Source: Lachnospira hominis (ex Liu et al. 2021)
GTDB lineage: Bacteria > Bacillota > Clostridia > Lachnospirales > Lachnospiraceae
Length of the DNA stretch: 64,000 bases
Reading direction: 5' to 3'
Assembly (NCBI RefSeq): GCF_014287955.1
Contig: NZ_JACOPD010000002.1
Location: forward strand, 62,001 to 126,000
Shown here: positions 30,947 through 40,433 of the stretch, piece by piece
Numbering within the stretch: position 1 is the stretch's first letter
Layout of the letters: every line of letters begins with the position of its first letter
Position numbers and translations under genes: made by a program
Notes under the pieces: generated by a model
What the model was told of the DNA's origin: nothing
Database searches by the model: none
The model's input: the letters and a program-made list of their open reading frames with translations, nothing else

Positions 30947-32950
30947 CTATTTATAATTTTTAGAAATTTCATTAAATCTTCCAACAAGCTGTGACTGGTT
31001 ATTAAGCCTCATAACCGCAACTGTACGTCTTCTTACAAAACCTTCAAGTTTTTGAAGATACTCATCAGATGTAATGGAACCTTCAGCTACATAATTAAGA
31101 CCTTTTTCCCAGCTCGCTGTAAGTTCAGGATTTAGAAGATGAACTATAGACTTTTCAACAACTTCATATATAATCTCTCCCAGCTGTGTAGGCGTTATTA
31201 TCTGTGTTTTCTTATTAGTTGAAATATATCCTATATTATTAAGTTTCTTTAAAATCTCTGCACGCGTTGCACTCGTTCCTATACCGGAACCTTTTATCTG
31301 TGCTCTCAATTCCTCATCCTCTATAAGCTGTCCTGCATTTTCCATTGCAAGAATGATAGAACCGGAATTATACCGCTTAGGCGGTGATGTCTCACCTTCT
31401 TTTATATCAAAACCTACAAGACTGAGTTTATCATTTTTTCTGCACTTTTTCAATGCCTCAAGTAAAGCCTCGTCAGCCTTGCCGTCATCTGTGCCGTTGC
31501 CATCCGGATCATCCTGTTTTGATGCTTTTGCAAATGAATTTTTTGCCACTTTAAGATACCCCTCATCTACAAGAACTTTAAATGATGCGTTAAAACGCTC
31601 ATTTTTACATTCAAGTGCAAGCGAAACCCTGCTGTATACAGCTGCCGGATAAAATATGCTAAGAAATCTTCTCACTATAATCTCATACGTTCTTGCAGCA
31701 GTCTGTGAAAGACTCTTCAATGCACCAAGTCCCTGTCCTGTCGGTATTATCGCATAATGGTCCGTTATTTTTTTATCGTCACAGTAACGTGTTTTTTCAA
31801 TTCCTTTAAATTTTTCACCTGAAATTATATCCTGTGCAAATACTTTTACCGGCTCATAATTTATAAGTCCGGAGATATTTTTGCTTATCTCTTTACAGAC
31901 CGCACTTGATAAAACTCTGGCATCTGTTCTTGGATATGTAACAAGCTTCTTTTCATAAAGTTCCTGAATTATATTGAGTGTCTGGTCCGGACTAATTTTA
32001 AAAAGCTTTGAACACTCATTCTGGATTTCGGCAAGATTATATAAAAGCGGAGGATTCTTTGTCTCCTTTTTACGTTCTATGCTCTCAACAGTTCCTTCTG
32101 CCGGAAGAGGTTCACTAAGAAAGGCTGCAAGTTCCTCTGCATACTTTCTTTCTTTAAAACCATTTTCCTTATATAAATACGGTGTCTGATAGTATCTGCT
32201 CTTCTCAGTCACACGCCATTCTGCCTCAAATGATGACTCGGCTATCTGTGCTTTTGTTATAACACGGAAAAACGGAGTTTTTACAAATGCACGAATCTCT
32301 CTTTCACGTCTTACAATCATTCCAAGAACACATGTCATTACACGTCCTACAGAAACAACTGTCCTGTCAGTTTTGAGATAGTTAGAAATATTTCTGCCAT
32401 ATTTTAATGTAAGCACTCTCGAAAAATTAATTCCCATGAGATAATCTTCTTTTGCCCTAAGATAAGCAGCATCGCTCAGATTATTATATTCCGACAAATC
32501 TTTTGCCGTTCTTATTCCTTTTAATATTTCTTCTTCTGTCTGCGAGTCTATCCATACACGTTTTTCTTTTTTATCGTGCACGCCCGCCATCTGTTCAACA
32601 AGCCTGTAAATATACTCTCCCTCACGTCCCGAATCGGTACAGACATAGATAGTCTCAACATCTTCCCTGTTAAGCACTCCCTTTACAATATTGAACTGTT
32701 TTTCAACCGAAGGAATTACTTCGTAGAGAAATTTTTCCGGAAGAAACGGCAGTGTATCAAAGCTCCATCTTTTCAATTTTTCATCATATTTTTCAGGATA
32801 ACTCATTGTTACAAGATGTCCGACACACCATGTTACAATATAATTGTCGGATTCCAAAAAACCGTCTCTTCTCGTGAAATTTTCATGCAGTGCCTTGCCG
32901 AATTCCTGTGCTACGCTCGGCTTCTCCGCTATAAATACTGATTTTCCCAT
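30947..32950 (-). CDS. topB: DNA topoisomerase III
   Basis: A type IA topoisomerase that relaxes and decatenates DNA. 667 residues. The N-terminal Toprim domain has SVFIAEKPSVAQEFGKAL and CTDSGREGEYI. The central domain has the active-site tyrosine in LVTYPRTDARVLSS, and the late motif GIGTSATRAEILKKL is followed by INTKKT-like sequence. Length is normal for TopB (TopA would have C-terminal zinc fingers, absent here). It lies 3 nt downstream of the HD phosphohydrolase, so the two are co-transcribed. Chromosomal, with no sign of a conjugative element around it. Confidence 0.93.
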   Translation of the reverse strand: MGKSVFIAEKPSVAQEFGKALHENFTRRDGFLESDNYIVTWCVGHLVTMSYPEKYDEKLKRWSFDTLPFLPEKFLYEVIPSVEKQFNIVKGVLNREDVETIYVCTDSGREGEYIYRLVEQMAGVHDKKEKRVWIDSQTEEEILKGIRTAKDLSEYNNLSDAAYLRAKEDYLMGINFSRVLTLKYGRNISNYLKTDRTVVSVGRVMTCVLGMIVRREREIRAFVKTPFFRVITKAQIAESSFEAEWRVTEKSRYYQTPYLYKENGFKERKYAEELAAFLSEPLPAEGTVESIERKKETKNPPLLYNLAEIQNECSKLFKISPDQTLNIIQELYEKKLVTYPRTDARVLSSAVCKEISKNISGLINYEPVKVFAQDIISGEKFKGIEKTRYCDDKKITDHYAIIPTGQGLGALKSLSQTAARTYEIIVRRFLSIFYPAAVYSRVSLALECKNERFNASFKVLVDEGYLKVAKNSFAKASKQDDPDGNGTDDGKADEALLEALKKCRKNDKLSLVGFDIKEGETSPPKRYNSGSIILAMENAGQLIEDEELRAQIKGSGIGTSATRAEILKKLNNIGYISTNKKTQIITPTQLGEIIYEVVEKSIVHLLNPELTASWEKGLNYVAEGSITSDEYLQKLEGFVRRRTVAVMRLNNQSQLVGRFNEISKNYK

Positions 32951-32953
32951 AAA

Positions 32954-33553
32954 TTAACCTTCTAACCTTGTAACTGATTCATCAAGCGTCATACTGTACG
33001 CAGGAAGGAACTTTTCCATAAAGAAATCAACTTCCTTCATATTCATATTTTTAAGATATTCTTCTATCGTAAGTTTTGCATCGGCAAAATCACTGTTACC
33101 CATCTGTTCTTCCTCAAGACACTTGATAAGTGCAGATAATTTGTCAGCCGCCTTAACATATTTCCACAATTCATTTTCCTCTTCTGTTTCAAGAAGAACA
33201 CTGTCATAATATTTTCTCATTTTCTCAGGTATTCCACTCAAAAGCTCGTCTTTTGCAACACGCTCAACATCAGCATATGCCTCTCTTATCACAGGACTGT
33301 AATATTTTACCGGCGTAGGCAGGTCTCCTGTTATAATCTCTGTAACATCATGGTACATACCAAGAACAGCAAGTCTTTGTGCATCTATATTTCCGTTAAA
33401 TTCTTCATTATTTATAATACCAAGTGCATGTGCTATGAATGCAACATTAAGACTGTGCTCGCAAATATTTTCATTGCTTGTGTTACGCATGGTTCCCCAT
33501 CTGTTCACATATTTCATTCTTGACAGCATCGCATAAAACTGATTATTTTCCAC
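32954..33553 (-). CDS. YfbR-like 5'-deoxynucleotidase (HD domain)
   Basis: 199 residues. The HD-domain metal motif is present as ENICEHSLNVA (about 27-37) and MYHDVTEIITGDLPTP (about 66-81), followed by AADKLSALIKCLEE. This matches the YfbR group that dephosphorylates deoxyribonucleoside 5'-monophosphates. Start is GTG at 33553 with GGAG 6-7 nt upstream. It precedes topB by 3 nt and forms a two-gene unit with it. A general HD phosphohydrolase is the only alternative. Confidence 0.85.
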   Translation of the reverse strand: MENNQFYAMLSRMKYVNRWGTMRNTSNENICEHSLNVAFIAHALGIINNEEFNGNIDAQRLAVLGMYHDVTEIITGDLPTPVKYYSPVIREAYADVERVAKDELLSGIPEKMRKYYDSVLLETEEENELWKYVKAADKLSALIKCLEEEQMGNSDFADAKLTIEEYLKNMNMKEVDFFMEKFLPAYSMTLDESVTRLEG

Positions 33554-33691
33554 TATATTCTCCTAACCGGGCTGCAATTCCCTATTATTTCACCTGTTAT
33601 CTGTGTGAAATATCATACAGTAAAAATAAACTTTTGTCCATAACAGAGATACCACACATGTGCATAATTTTTTCGTTATCACAACAAAAAT

Positions 33692-33718
33692 GGTGACCCC
33701 TTACCGGAGTCACCGTTT
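33692..33718. terminator. Terminator of asd
   Basis: A 9-bp stem (33692-33700 with 33706-33714) with one mismatch has T-runs on both strands. It lies about 30 nt past the asd stop. Confidence 0.75.
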
Positions 33719-33745
33719 TCTTTATTAAACATTTTATATTATTAA

Positions 33746-34834
33746 TTACTTCTTTGTGATGTAACCCTGAGCCTTTAAGAGTTCAGCGATAAGAACGGCA
33801 CCGCCTGCTGCACCTCTTAATGTATTATGAGAAAGACCTACGAATTTGTAATCAAATACGCTATCTTCTCTTAAACGGCCAAGTGAAATTCCCATACCAT
33901 TTTCATAATTAACATCAAGCTTAACCTGAGGACGGTTGTCTTCTTCAATATACTGGATGAACTGCTTTGGAGCACTTGGAAGTTCAAGTTCCTGTGGAAG
34001 TCCCTTGAAATTTCTCCATTTTTCAATAATCTGCTCTTTTGTAGGCTTCTTTTCAAAGTTCACAAATACAGCTGCTGTATGTCCGTCAAGAACAGGAACT
34101 CTAATACACTGGCATGTAATAACAGGTTCTGTTGCCGGAACAATCTGTCCATTCTCAACTTTACCCCAGAGTCTTAATGGCTCTTTCTCACTCTTTTCTT
34201 CCTCACCGCCAATGTATGGGATGATATTTTCAACCATTTCAGGCCATTCTTTGAATGTCTTGCCTGCACCTGAGATAGCCTGGTATGTTGTAGCAACTAC
34301 AAGCTTAGGCTCGAATTCTTTAAGTGCGTTTAATGCAGGTGTGTAGCTCTGAATTGAACAGTTAGGCTTTACACAGATAAAACCTCTTGTTGTTCCGAGT
34401 CTCTTCTTCTGTGACTCGATAACTTCAAGATGTTCAGGATTGATTTCAGGTACAACCATAGGAACATCAGGTGTCCAACGGTTAGCACTGTTATTAGAAA
34501 CAACAGGAACTTCTGCCTTTGCATATCTTTCCTCAAGAGCCTTAATCTCATCCTTAGGCATATTTACAGCACAGAATACGAAATCCACCTTTGATACGAT
34601 TTCATCGAAATCCTTATCCATATCGTAAACTGTCATCTTCTTAACATATTCAGGCATAGCTACTGCCATCTTCCAACGTCCGTCTACAGCTTCTTCATAA
34701 AGCTTGCCTGCTGAACGTCCGCTTGCCGCAACAAGCACAACTTCAAACCAAGGGTGGTTTTCAAGCAATGTTATAAAACGCTGTCCAACCATACCTGTAC
34801 CACCAAGTATACCAACTCTCAACTTATCACTCAT
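33746..34834 (-). CDS. asd: Aspartate-semialdehyde dehydrogenase
   Basis: It reduces aspartyl phosphate to aspartate semialdehyde, the branch point to lysine/diaminopimelate, methionine and threonine. 362 residues. The N-terminal NADP site VGILGGTGMVGQRF is followed by SNNSANRW, the catalytic cysteine in VKPNCSIQSY, and the late QCIRVPVLDGHTAAVFVNF. Length and motifs fit the archaeal/fungal-type subgroup found in many Clostridia. The ATG has GGGAG about 9 nt upstream. It is monocistronic, with its own promoter and terminator. Confidence 0.94.
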   Translation of the reverse strand: MSDKLRVGILGGTGMVGQRFITLLENHPWFEVVLVAASGRSAGKLYEEAVDGRWKMAVAMPEYVKKMTVYDMDKDFDEIVSKVDFVFCAVNMPKDEIKALEERYAKAEVPVVSNNSANRWTPDVPMVVPEINPEHLEVIESQKKRLGTTRGFICVKPNCSIQSYTPALNALKEFEPKLVVATTYQAISGAGKTFKEWPEMVENIIPYIGGEEEKSEKEPLRLWGKVENGQIVPATEPVITCQCIRVPVLDGHTAAVFVNFEKKPTKEQIIEKWRNFKGLPQELELPSAPKQFIQYIEEDNRPQVKLDVNYENGMGISLGRLREDSVFDYKFVGLSHNTLRGAAGGAVLIAELLKAQGYITKK

Positions 34835-34925
34835 GTTAAATATCTCCCTTTTTATCTTCTTTTTCTTTTTGCAAATCTTTTATTCTGTCTTTCTGTGACG
34901 GACATTTGTATTTTGCACTTAGATG

Positions 34926-34954
34926 ATACTATCATAAGTTATAAGATAATGCAA
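34926..34954 (-). promoter_or_regulatory. asd promoter
   Basis: On the - strand TTGCAT (34954-34949), a 17-bp spacer and TAGTAT (34931-34926). The leader of about 85 nt shows no lysine riboswitch. Confidence 0.65.
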
Positions 34955-35001
34955 CCCTATTATTAAAATTTTATTAAGAAATTTAATTTCTCCGTGTTTT
35001 C

Positions 35002-35030
35002 TTGTCAACTTTTATGAATTAATGTAAAAT
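35002..35030 (+). promoter_or_regulatory. Promoter of the TAXI-gltS operon
   Basis: TTGTCA (35002-35007), a 17-bp spacer and TAAAAT (35025-35030), with a start near 35037. Confidence 0.75.
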
Positions 35031-35062
35031 ATATTACAAAGAAAGTGAAAGGAATTAAACGT

Positions 35063-36028
35063 ATGAATAAAAAATTAAGTATTCTGCTGTGTATTCCGCT
35101 TGTGCTTATGACTGTACTTGGCGGCTGTGGCTCAGCAAATAAAAACATACGCATGGGTGCCGGCGACATAGGCGGAATTTATTATTCATTTTCCGGTGCG
35201 TTTGCCGGTATATTCAACCAGGATAACACCGCCTCAAAAATAGAACTGAAAAACACGGCAGGTTCGGCTGCCAATATTCGTCTTTTGTCAGGCAGATATA
35301 TTGACTTAGGAATTGCACAGATGGATATTGCTGACAGTGCCTACAATGGCAACGGACCATCAGACGAAAAAAAATATCAGGGTTACAAAGCAATCGCAAC
35401 GCTTTATACAGAGGCATGCCAGATTGTTGTAAAAGAGGATTCTGACATCTATTCCCTTAATGATTTGCAGGGAAAAACTGTAAACATCGGCTCCGAGGAA
35501 TCAGGTTCCGAGAGCAACGCAAAGCAGATTCTTAAATACAGCGGTCTTACCGACGAGATAATCAAGACCGTCAACCTTGATTACAGTGATGCTGCACAGG
35601 AATTTACCGCAGGAAAAATCGACGCTCTTTTTATCACGGCAGGAATTAAAACAACCGTAATTGAAGAGCTTTCAAAAGAATGTGATGTACGTCTTTTAAA
35701 TATTGACGATAACTGCATGGACAAATTAAAAGCCGCATGTCCTTTTTATTCAAAATATATAATTCCCGCGTATACATACAACGGACAAACTGAATCGGTA
35801 AAAACACTCGGCGTCAAATCAGTGCTTCTTGCGTCCGACAGTCTTTCGAAGGATACGGTTAAACAGATAACATCATCACTTTTTGACAATTCAAAACAGC
35901 TGCAATATGCGACTTCTGTTGACCTCAACCTTAATATCCGTAACGCAGCAGAAGGAATAACAATCCCCTTCCATGCGGGTGCGGCAGCGTATTATTCCGA
36001 ACACGGAATTGATGTTATAACAGAATAG
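35063..36028 (+). CDS. TAXI-family solute-binding lipoprotein
   Basis: 321 residues. The lipoprotein signal has lipobox LGGC with Cys22. The mature part has the TAXI (TRAP-associated extracytoplasmic immunogenic) fold: GAGDIGGIYYSFSGAFAGIF, then KNTAGSAANIRLLSGRYIDLGIAQ, then DLQGKTVNIGSEESGSESNA, ending in a HAGAAAYYSEHG motif. These proteins capture solutes such as glutamate for TRAP transporters, but no TRAP membrane subunit is here; a GltS symporter follows 14 nt later. An upstream in-frame GTG at 35045 overlaps the AAAGGA ribosome binding site, so the ATG at 35063 is the start. Confidence 0.88.
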   Translation: MNKKLSILLCIPLVLMTVLGGCGSANKNIRMGAGDIGGIYYSFSGAFAGIFNQDNTASKIELKNTAGSAANIRLLSGRYIDLGIAQMDIADSAYNGNGPSDEKKYQGYKAIATLYTEACQIVVKEDSDIYSLNDLQGKTVNIGSEESGSESNAKQILKYSGLTDEIIKTVNLDYSDAAQEFTAGKIDALFITAGIKTTVIEELSKECDVRLLNIDDNCMDKLKAACPFYSKYIIPAYTYNGQTESVKTLGVKSVLLASDSLSKDTVKQITSSLFDNSKQLQYATSVDLNLNIRNAAEGITIPFHAGAAAYYSEHGIDVITE

Positions 36029-36042
36029 TCAGGAGGACTCAC

Positions 36043-37230
36043 ATGCTTTTATCTTTAGATATGTATCAGACAGTCGCTGTGGCTGTTCTGGTTCTTTTAT
36101 TTGGAAGTTTTTTGAAAAAAAGAATATATTTTCTTGAAAAATTCTGTATTCCCGCACCTGTAATCGGCGGTCTTTTATTCGCAATATTTACTTGCATATG
36201 CCATGTAACGGGAATTATTGAATTTACATTCGATAACACACTTCGTGAAGTCTGTATGGTTTTATTTTTCACGTCCGTAGGATTTCAGGCAAATCTTAAA
36301 GTCTTAAAAAGCGGCGGCAAATCAATGGCTGTATTTTTAGGACTTGTAATTACATTAATAATAGCACAGAATTTCCTGGCTGTAGGTCTTTCCAGGCTCA
36401 TGCACATCAACCCGCTTATAGGTATGTGTACAGGTTCAATCTCAATGGTTGGCGGTCACGGTACGGCAGGTGCTTTCGGTCCCGTACTTGAAGATTTTAA
36501 TGTAAACGGAGCAACAACAATAAGTACAGCTGCAGCAACATTCGGTCTTATCGCAGGAAGCCTTATCGGCGGTCCTTTGGGAAAACTCCTCATTGAAAAA
36601 AGAAATCTTTTATCAACAGTAGTTCCTGAAGATGACAGCCTTCTTGTTGAAGATGAAAAGAAACATGAGCGTCACACAAGCATGTATGCCTCAGCTGTAT
36701 TCCAGCTTATACTTGCAATTGGTCTCGGAACAATTTTTTCATGGATGCTTACAAAGACCGGACTTACATTTCCAATATATATCGGAGCAATGATTGCAGC
36801 AGCACTTATACGAAATATATCAGAATACTCCGGAAAAGGTACAATACACATGGGTGAAATTAATGACCTTGGTGGTATTTCACTCTCACTTTTCCTCGGT
36901 ATGGCAATGATAACTTTAAAACTGTGGGAACTTGCATCACTCGCTCTTCCTCTCATAATACTGCTTTCTTCACAGGCATTGTTTATGTGTATTTTTACAT
37001 ATTTTATCGAATTTAATATTATGGGAAGAAATTATGACGCAGCAGTTCTTGTGGCGGGAACGTGCGGTTTTGGTATGGGTGCGACACCTAATGCCATGGC
37101 AAATATGCAGGCAATATGTGATAAGTATGCACCTTCTGTAAAGGCTTATCTTCTTATTCCTCTTATCGGAAGCCTTTTTGCAGATTTTATTAACAGCTTA
37201 GTAATTACATTTTTCATTAACTTTTTATAA
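36043..37230 (+). CDS. gltS: GltS-type sodium/glutamate symporter
   Basis: 395 residues with about ten membrane segments in two inverted halves. Conserved signatures are RIYFLEKFCIPAPVIGGL near the start, GSISMVGGHGTAGAFGPVLE in the first re-entrant loop, and CGFGMGATPNAMANMQ in the second. Glutamate or a related dicarboxylate is the expected substrate. It is between the TAXI binding protein and a small gene in one operon, so the binding protein may deliver the substrate to this symporter. GGAGG lies 7 nt before the ATG. Confidence 0.9.
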   Translation: MLLSLDMYQTVAVAVLVLLFGSFLKKRIYFLEKFCIPAPVIGGLLFAIFTCICHVTGIIEFTFDNTLREVCMVLFFTSVGFQANLKVLKSGGKSMAVFLGLVITLIIAQNFLAVGLSRLMHINPLIGMCTGSISMVGGHGTAGAFGPVLEDFNVNGATTISTAAATFGLIAGSLIGGPLGKLLIEKRNLLSTVVPEDDSLLVEDEKKHERHTSMYASAVFQLILAIGLGTIFSWMLTKTGLTFPIYIGAMIAAALIRNISEYSGKGTIHMGEINDLGGISLSLFLGMAMITLKLWELASLALPLIILLSSQALFMCIFTYFIEFNIMGRNYDAAVLVAGTCGFGMGATPNAMANMQAICDKYAPSVKAYLLIPLIGSLFADFINSLVITFFINFL

Positions 37231-37242
37231 TGGAGGTATATT

Positions 37243-37452
37243 ATGTTTAAGTTTGGTAAAAAACATTCTGAAAAAAAAAGCGACTATGATTTGACTTATG
37301 ATAATCTGGCAATTCCGGAAATTCATACAGGTAAAAAGAAAAATGACCCCCCTGCCAATGAAGACACTCAGGATTCAGACAGTAAACACATAGACACCCA
37401 GTATGAAAATATGGCAATTCCGGAAATTCATATCCACAGACACAAACAATAA
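37243..37452 (+). CDS. Small charged protein with a duplicated AIPEIH motif
   Basis: 69 residues, not recognised. It contains two copies of a Y(D/E)N(L/M)AIPEIH motif (about 22-31 and 54-63) separated by a Lys/Asp-rich linker, and a His-rich end. There is no signal peptide or membrane helix, so it is probably cytoplasmic. GGAGG lies 7 nt before the ATG, and the gene starts 12 nt after gltS, so it is a true third operon member. It could bind the cytoplasmic face of the transporter or a metal, but nothing in the sequence proves this. Confidence 0.65.
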   Translation: MFKFGKKHSEKKSDYDLTYDNLAIPEIHTGKKKNDPPANEDTQDSDSKHIDTQYENMAIPEIHIHRHKQ

Positions 37453-37460
37453 AAATACTT

Positions 37461-37496
37461 TAAGCCGGACAGCTTATACTGCCCGGCTTATTTTTT
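37461..37496. terminator. Terminator between the gltS operon and the ABC permease gene
   Basis: A 12-nt stem (37461-37472 with 37479-37490) is followed by six T residues on the + strand, with a weaker T-rich tract on the - strand. Confidence 0.85.
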
Positions 37497-37500
37497 ATTA

Positions 37501-39579
37501 TTATGGTCTTATAATACTTTTACTGCAAAGATATGTGATAATAAAATATCCTCCGTAAATAACAACTAGAAATACAAATGTTATACCAACCGACGCAAGC
37601 ATTGAACTCATACCCATTGTCTGAAGAATCAAATTAATGAATTTAATTCCGAATACAGAATGAATTATTGCAAGAAGCAACGGAAAAGCAAAAAATATTC
37701 CAATCTGCTTAAATAACGCCATGTTAATCATTTTCTCATCAACACCGATTTTCCTAATCATTCCATATCTTTCCCTATTATCCGCACTGTCAGATAATTC
37801 TTTTAAAGCAAGTATTGCTGCACTGCTTATAAGGAATATAATTCCAAGATACAATGCGATAAATGTTACCAGTGCACCAAGCCCTACACTCGCCTCTGCC
37901 AAATCAATTTTTGAATTATATGAAAGATAACTCGTCTGATTAAAAATATTTTTCGATATATCATCAAGTTTATTTTCTATATCATATTTTTCTTCTTTTG
38001 AATCAGCCTTATAATCCGCTGTCATTCCGCATTTATATAGCTGGGAGTCTGTCAATGCGTCATCGGGTACGATAAAAATTCCATCATTTATATGCTGCGA
38101 AGCAAGTTCAATAAATCCATCCTTACATTCCTGATATTTCGGAGAATATGTTTTCCCGTTTATATCAATCTTTGTACCTGCCTTTAATGCCATATTTCTT
38201 ATATCTGCCACTGTTTTAAAATTGGCAACAATTAAATATTCATTGTCACCAAGCGAATAAGTTTCATTACCGTAAAGCGTTGCAATTTTATTATAATCGC
38301 TTAATTTCATAAAATTGACAGATGACAAAAATGAAACCATCGGATATTTTTCACAAATTTCATCTGCCAGAATTCCCAATGTATCCATTTCTTCAAGCCC
38401 GGTCTGATAAACACTGTATTCTGTCATATTTTTTAAATACTCATCAACGTCAAAGCCGTTATTTTTAAGCGTATCACTTATACTAAGCTTTGAATCCTCA
38501 AGGATTTTTGTTGTCTTTTCATAATCATCACTATCCTTATCCGCTGTCGCATAAGCCTCTTTTAACGCTTCATAGCTGATTTTTGTAAACTGAATATCTA
38601 CAGGACACATTTTTTTAAAATCCGAAGACATTGAATTTTTCATTGACAAAGCAGCCGACAAAACACTTATTGTGATAAAAAGCATTAAACATATAATCGT
38701 TGTTGAAAATACCGTTGTATTAATCTTGCTGCAAAACTGTCTTAACACAAAGCTGTTCACGCCCTTGTAATATACACTCTTAATACTTGTAAATATTTTT
38801 ATAAGAAGTCCCGACAGCGACCAGAATATCAAAAATGTAGCAACACAGCCCATAGCAATAGGAATAATTATCTTATCCGCCATATCCATATTTGAAAATC
38901 CGGCAGTTACCATCCAATACGCATACGAAAGAATTCCCACTCCGATTACAAATACGATTGTGCATATAACAGGATTTTTCATTTTGACTTTCTCTGTCTT
39001 TTTTCCTGCGTTAAGAAGGTCTATCAGCTTGCATCTGCTTATATTCACAACATTAAATACCATTACAAGCAAATACATAATTGTGAAATATAAGAGTGTT
39101 TTCACACATGCTTTTGACGAAAATGTAAACTTGAATTTTGTCATATCCGCATCAAAAAGATTTGCCACAAGGATACTCATAAATTGTGATAAAACTGTTC
39201 CGAGAAGAAGTCCCACAACAAGTGAAACAATGCCGATTAATAATGTTTCAAAAAACAAAATTGCTGATATTTTTCTCTTGCTCATTCCAAGCGTAAGATA
39301 AATTCCAAATTCCTTATTTCTTCTTTTGATAAGAAATCTGCTCGCATAAATAATCAAGAAGCCCAAAACACATGACACAAATACGCTCACACCACTAAGC
39401 ATCTCGTTCATAAGCTTTATTATGTCATAAACGTTCTTCCTGACATCAAGCATTACTGTCTGACTGTCAATCGCATTAAATACATAAAATACCGCAACAC
39501 CAAGTATAAGAGTAAAGAAATAAACGGCATAATCTTTAAAACTCTTTCTGATGTTTTTTACAGAAATTTTAAAGAGCAT
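37501..39579 (-). CDS. BceB-like ABC transporter permease
   Basis: 692 residues with about ten membrane segments: an N-terminal one, three and three in FtsX-like blocks, and a large extracytoplasmic domain of about 230 residues (about 310-560). This is the architecture of the Bce/Bra/Psd permeases, which recognise peptide antibiotics and signal to a dedicated histidine kinase. It overlaps the ATPase gene by 11 bp. With the ATPase, kinase and regulator it forms a complete resistance and sensing module. The peptide recognised is not predictable. Confidence 0.88.
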   Translation of the reverse strand: MLFKISVKNIRKSFKDYAVYFFTLILGVAVFYVFNAIDSQTVMLDVRKNVYDIIKLMNEMLSGVSVFVSCVLGFLIIYASRFLIKRRNKEFGIYLTLGMSKRKISAILFFETLLIGIVSLVVGLLLGTVLSQFMSILVANLFDADMTKFKFTFSSKACVKTLLYFTIMYLLVMVFNVVNISRCKLIDLLNAGKKTEKVKMKNPVICTIVFVIGVGILSYAYWMVTAGFSNMDMADKIIIPIAMGCVATFLIFWSLSGLLIKIFTSIKSVYYKGVNSFVLRQFCSKINTTVFSTTIICLMLFITISVLSAALSMKNSMSSDFKKMCPVDIQFTKISYEALKEAYATADKDSDDYEKTTKILEDSKLSISDTLKNNGFDVDEYLKNMTEYSVYQTGLEEMDTLGILADEICEKYPMVSFLSSVNFMKLSDYNKIATLYGNETYSLGDNEYLIVANFKTVADIRNMALKAGTKIDINGKTYSPKYQECKDGFIELASQHINDGIFIVPDDALTDSQLYKCGMTADYKADSKEEKYDIENKLDDISKNIFNQTSYLSYNSKIDLAEASVGLGALVTFIALYLGIIFLISSAAILALKELSDSADNRERYGMIRKIGVDEKMINMALFKQIGIFFAFPLLLAIIHSVFGIKFINLILQTMGMSSMLASVGITFVFLVVIYGGYFIITYLCSKSIIRP

Positions 39580-40336
39580 TGTTCAAATCTCCTCCGAGCA
39601 GTGTTACAACATCAATAATTTTATCAAAAAATTCTTTACGGGTATTGTCGCCTTTATTAATCTCGTTAAAAATTTTGCCGTCCTTGATAAATATTACCCT
39701 GTCTGCATAACTTGCAGTAAACGCATCATGTGTAACCATAAGTATTGTTGCTTCCAGTTCTGCATTAAGATAGTTAAAACTTTCAAGTAACATTCTTGAA
39801 GATTTTGAATCGAGTGCTCCTGTAGGTTCATCAGCAAGAATCAGCTTTGGATTAGTGATAATCGCTCTAGCACTTGCAACTCTCTGCTTCTGTCCACCTG
39901 ACATCTGATACGGATATTTATTTAACACTTCATAAATTCCAAGTTCATTTGCAACTTTTTTCACACGTCTGTCAATTTCACCGGCTTTTACATTCTGAAT
40001 AGAAAGTGCCAGTGCAATATTTTCATATGCTGTAAGTGTATCAAGCAGATTGAAATCCTGAAAAATAAATCCCAGCTCCTCTCTTCGGAACTTGTTTAAC
40101 TTATTTCCCTTTAATCCCGTAATATCATATCCGCCAACAAATATTCTGCCGGACGTAACTTTATCAAGTGTAGAGATACAATTAAGCAGCGTGGTCTTTC
40201 CAGAGCCACTCGCTCCCATTATAGATACAAATTCGCCTTTTTCTACCTCAAAAGAAATATTGTCAATCGCTTTTGTCAGGCTCGATTTGTTTCCATAATA
40301 CTTTTCAATATTGTCAATTCTAAGTATCGTTTCCAT
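39569..40336 (-). CDS. BceA-like ABC transporter ATPase
   Basis: 255 residues. Walker A GASGSGKTT (about 39-47), Q-loop FIFQDFNLL, signature MSGGQKQR (about 143-150), Walker B LILADEPTGALDS (about 164-176) and switch His in VTHD. It powers the BceB-like permease, whose gene it overlaps. It starts 97 bp after the kinase gene, and that gap contains a regulator-binding palindrome. The ATG is about 9 nt from AGGA. Confidence 0.9.
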   Translation of the reverse strand: METILRIDNIEKYYGNKSSLTKAIDNISFEVEKGEFVSIMGASGSGKTTLLNCISTLDKVTSGRIFVGGYDITGLKGNKLNKFRREELGFIFQDFNLLDTLTAYENIALALSIQNVKAGEIDRRVKKVANELGIYEVLNKYPYQMSGGQKQRVASARAIITNPKLILADEPTGALDSKSSRMLLESFNYLNAELEATILMVTHDAFTASYADRVIFIKDGKIFNEINKGDNTRKEFFDKIIDVVTLLGGDLNNAL

Positions 40337-40417
40337 AAATAATCTGTCCTTTCATTTAGATTAATTATGTTTTACCACTTTTTATTAATTCGGTCGTTCG
40401 ACTAATATTACACAACA

Positions 40418-40431
40418 TTACAATTTTGTAA
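40418..40431. promoter_or_regulatory. BceR-type operator upstream of the ABC transporter genes
   Basis: TTACAATTTTGTAA is a perfect palindrome fitting the TnACA-N4-TGTAA site reported for BceR-like regulators. It lies between the kinase stop and the ATPase start, as expected for inducible bceAB promoters. Confidence 0.6.
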
Positions 40432-40433
40432 CA

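Noticed and set aside
34835..34920. Lysine riboswitch before asd
   Set aside because: The leader is about 85 nt without the long multi-helix core of the L box.
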